Assembly: GCF_001436255.1 (NCBI RefSeq)
Contig: NZ_AZEI01000049.1
Span: 9,529-73,528 of the forward strand
Source of the DNA: Lentilactobacillus rapi DSM 19907 = JCM 15042
GTDB taxonomy: Bacteria; Bacillota; Bacilli; Lactobacillales; Lactobacillaceae
Length of the DNA: 64,000 nt
Reading direction: 5' to 3'
A model generated the notes under the pieces. It had not been told where the DNA came from. It saw nothing but the letters and a program-made list of their open reading frames with translations, and ran no database searches. Below are positions 62,559 to 64,000 of this stretch, one piece after another. How positions within the stretch are numbered: position 1 is the first letter of the stretch; each line of letters opens with the position of its first letter. The translations under genes and the position numbers were made by a program.

Positions 62559-64000
62559 ATGTTGCAATTGAGTAGTCGGATTGTAAGGTCAATAGTATTA
62601 GGGGCCATTGTGATTGGTGGAATTTCTCAAAGCCCATTGTTTAATTCCGATGTCAAGGCTCAGGGACTACAAGTATCTGATGAGAATACAGCTGATAACG
62701 ATTTTCCTGGTTTTCCTACCAGCGGTGTTTTCGAAAATAACGTTAAATGGAATTTAAATACGTCAACGGGGCTTCTCACTATTGGTGGAGGGACATTAAC
62801 AAAGTTCTATGATTCCGAGGCAAAGTACGATGGTGGCCGGTTGCCCAATTGGCCATGGTCGGAATTTGATGGTCCTGGCAACTATGGGGAACTTGTTAAA
62901 CAAGTAGTTATTACTGGCCCATTAAATTTGGAAGGCAGTGCTCCAGATACATTTTTAGGAAACATGCCTAATCTTACCCAAATAGTTGGAATGTCAAATT
63001 TGGAAACATCTAAAGGGACAAACTTCAATTATATGTTTCATGGAGACAGTTCCTTGAAAGTGTTGGATCTTTCGAACATAGATATGTCAGCTGAAACGGA
63101 AGAGGCAAATATGCTTACTCTTAACTACGGTGGGAGTGATATCAAGAACAACAAAATAAGTAAACTTATTTTAGGGCCAGCAATTATGCTTGGTGTAAAA
63201 AAATATTATGATGCTGATTTGGCTTCCCCAGATGGTTCCGACAAATGGCAATCTGCATCAGATAGTACGCAGGTTTATACACCACAACAATTAATGGCTC
63301 TTTATAGTAAAGACAATCCCAATCATCCGACGAAAGTGGAAACATGGATTCCGTATACTAAAGCAAGCTTAAATCTGCAAAAGACTGTGGAGATTCATAC
63401 AGGTGAAAAATTTGATCCTAGTATGGCTTTTATTTCGGCTACCGATGCAAGCGGCAATAAACAGAGTTACCAACAGGTACTGGCAAATGGTTTAACCGTT
63501 AATTTGAATCGGCTAGATACCACGAAAGCTGGACAGTATGTGGTTGAATATAGTTATCTGGGGAGAATTGGTACTGTCAATGTCATTGTGACAAACAAGC
63601 CAACTCCGGCTCCAACACCAGTTAACAATGGCGGTGAGGCGAATAATGCAAGCACTAACACCAATTCAAATAACAGTGCGTGGAATTCAACTAGCTCAAT
63701 CACAACAAACCAACCAGCCGTACCAAACTATGCCGCTGTTCAGGGTTCTGCCGTATATGCCACCAAAGGCATTTACATGTACAAGAATGCCAACTTCAAG
63801 AAGAATCAGCGAATTGCTAAATATCCAAAGGCAAAGCGAGTTAACCGCCCAATGTTTGTGGTAACCGGTTATGCCCGTTCAGCCAGTGGCACTTTGAGAT
63901 ATAAAGTTCGTGATGTTAACCACGGCAAGAAGTCCGCAAACAAAGTTGGTTACATTACTGCGAGTCGCAAGTACGTAGTCAACGTTTACTACAAGACGAT
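62559..64000 (+). CDS. BspA-like secreted protein with DUF5776-like module, 3' end outside window
   Basis: An open frame from ATG 62559 (GAGGGGAG directly upstream) to the window edge, 480 codons. Signal peptide (SIVLGAIVIGGISQSPLF), then a segment like the BspA domain of the protein at 46761 (VKWNLNTSTGLLTIGGGTL, NYMFHGDSSLKVLDLSNIDM), an Ig-like repeat (LDTTKAGQYVVEYSY), an Asn/Ser/Pro-rich linker and the start of a DUF5776-type module (IYMYKNANFKKNQRIAKYPK). The pair is paralogous with different repeats. No anchor is visible within the window. Confidence 0.85.
   Translation, partial: MLQLSSRIVRSIVLGAIVIGGISQSPLFNSDVKAQGLQVSDENTADNDFPGFPTSGVFENNVKWNLNTSTGLLTIGGGTLTKFYDSEAKYDGGRLPNWPWSEFDGPGNYGELVKQVVITGPLNLEGSAPDTFLGNMPNLTQIVGMSNLETSKGTNFNYMFHGDSSLKVLDLSNIDMSAETEEANMLTLNYGGSDIKNNKISKLILGPAIMLGVKKYYDADLASPDGSDKWQSASDSTQVYTPQQLMALYSKDNPNHPTKVETWIPYTKASLNLQKTVEIHTGEKFDPSMAFISATDASGNKQSYQQVLANGLTVNLNRLDTTKAGQYVVEYSYLGRIGTVNVIVTNKPTPAPTPVNNGGEANNASTNTNSNNSAWNSTSSITTNQPAVPNYAAVQGSAVYATKGIYMYKNANFKKNQRIAKYPKAKRVNRPMFVVTGYARSASGTLRYKVRDVNHGKKSANKVGYITASRKYVVNVYYKT

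Noticed and set aside
1-64000. tRNA, rRNA, prophage, insertion sequence or transposase genes
   Set aside because: I found no cloverleaf, rRNA block, integrase or transposase motif in either strand; a covariance or profile search could find something short that I missed.

Overview
The window looks like a chromosomal segment of a heterofermentative Lactobacillaceae bacterium, most likely of the Lentilactobacillus (buchneri/hilgardii) type. The signs are an arginine deiminase (ADI) cluster with two ArcD-type antiporters and an ArcT-like aminotransferase, AGGAGG ribosome sites with many TTG starts, sortase-free BspA-like secreted proteins carrying DUF5776-like modules, and a LysM/aggregation-promoting-factor protein. 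The genus is an inference; no rRNA or tRNA gene lies in the window.

Layout. 1-5400: 3' end of arcC, arcD-like, arcT-like, a Crp/Fnr regulator and a second arcD-like gene. 5400-5880: a cluster of long-hairpin repeats. 5.9-13.4 kb: small housekeeping and stress genes (HAD phosphatase, DsrE, DUF2252, ogt, a SAM-dependent enzyme, XRE regulator, hydrolase, RNase Y). 13.4-16.1 kb: a copper operon (two cupredoxin proteins and a CPC-type P-ATPase) behind a promoter with two cop boxes. 16.2-21.7 kb: a secreted-type nucleotidase, a Na+/H+ antiporter, a cysteine-free Spx paralogue and a Cof phosphatase. 21.8-24.5 kb: three tandem paralogous secreted proteins of unknown function. 24.7-35 kb: nucleoside hydrolase, PrsW, ferredoxin-NADP reductase, a UvrA paralogue, K+ channel, LTA-synthase-like protein and small enzymes. 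35-46.4 kb: envelope genes (acyltransferase, NlpC/P60, MMPL, Ntn hydrolase, glucosaminidase, TerC), thioredoxin, a T-box-controlled NhaC transporter and the LysM/Apf protein. 46.7-49.2 kb: a large BspA-like protein. 49.3-53.2 kb: purine interconversion (guaC, purA, purB) with a shared PurR-type operator. 53.2-58.3 kb: an accessory-looking zone with many hairpin repeats, an orphan YafQ-like toxin, an array of G-loop hairpins, a hydrolase and small hypotheticals. 58.8-62.3 kb: glpK, a small membrane protein and RlmD. 62.6-64.0 kb: the start of a second BspA-like protein that runs off the right edge.

Two sequence systems are not explained by genes. First, an interspersed family of ~115-125 nt near-perfect hairpins occurs about a dozen times. 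Blocks of conserved sequence alternate with stem segments that differ from copy to copy yet stay self-complementary, and five copies begin at, or within about 5 nt of, the stop codon of a gene. Second, between 54451 and 55230 there is a triplicated unit of successive hairpins whose loops all show GGGG(G)A, each unit carrying a 7-10 codon ORF whose Shine-Dalgarno lies in a hairpin loop, together with tandem 6-5-6-5-6 direct repeats that look like response-regulator sites.
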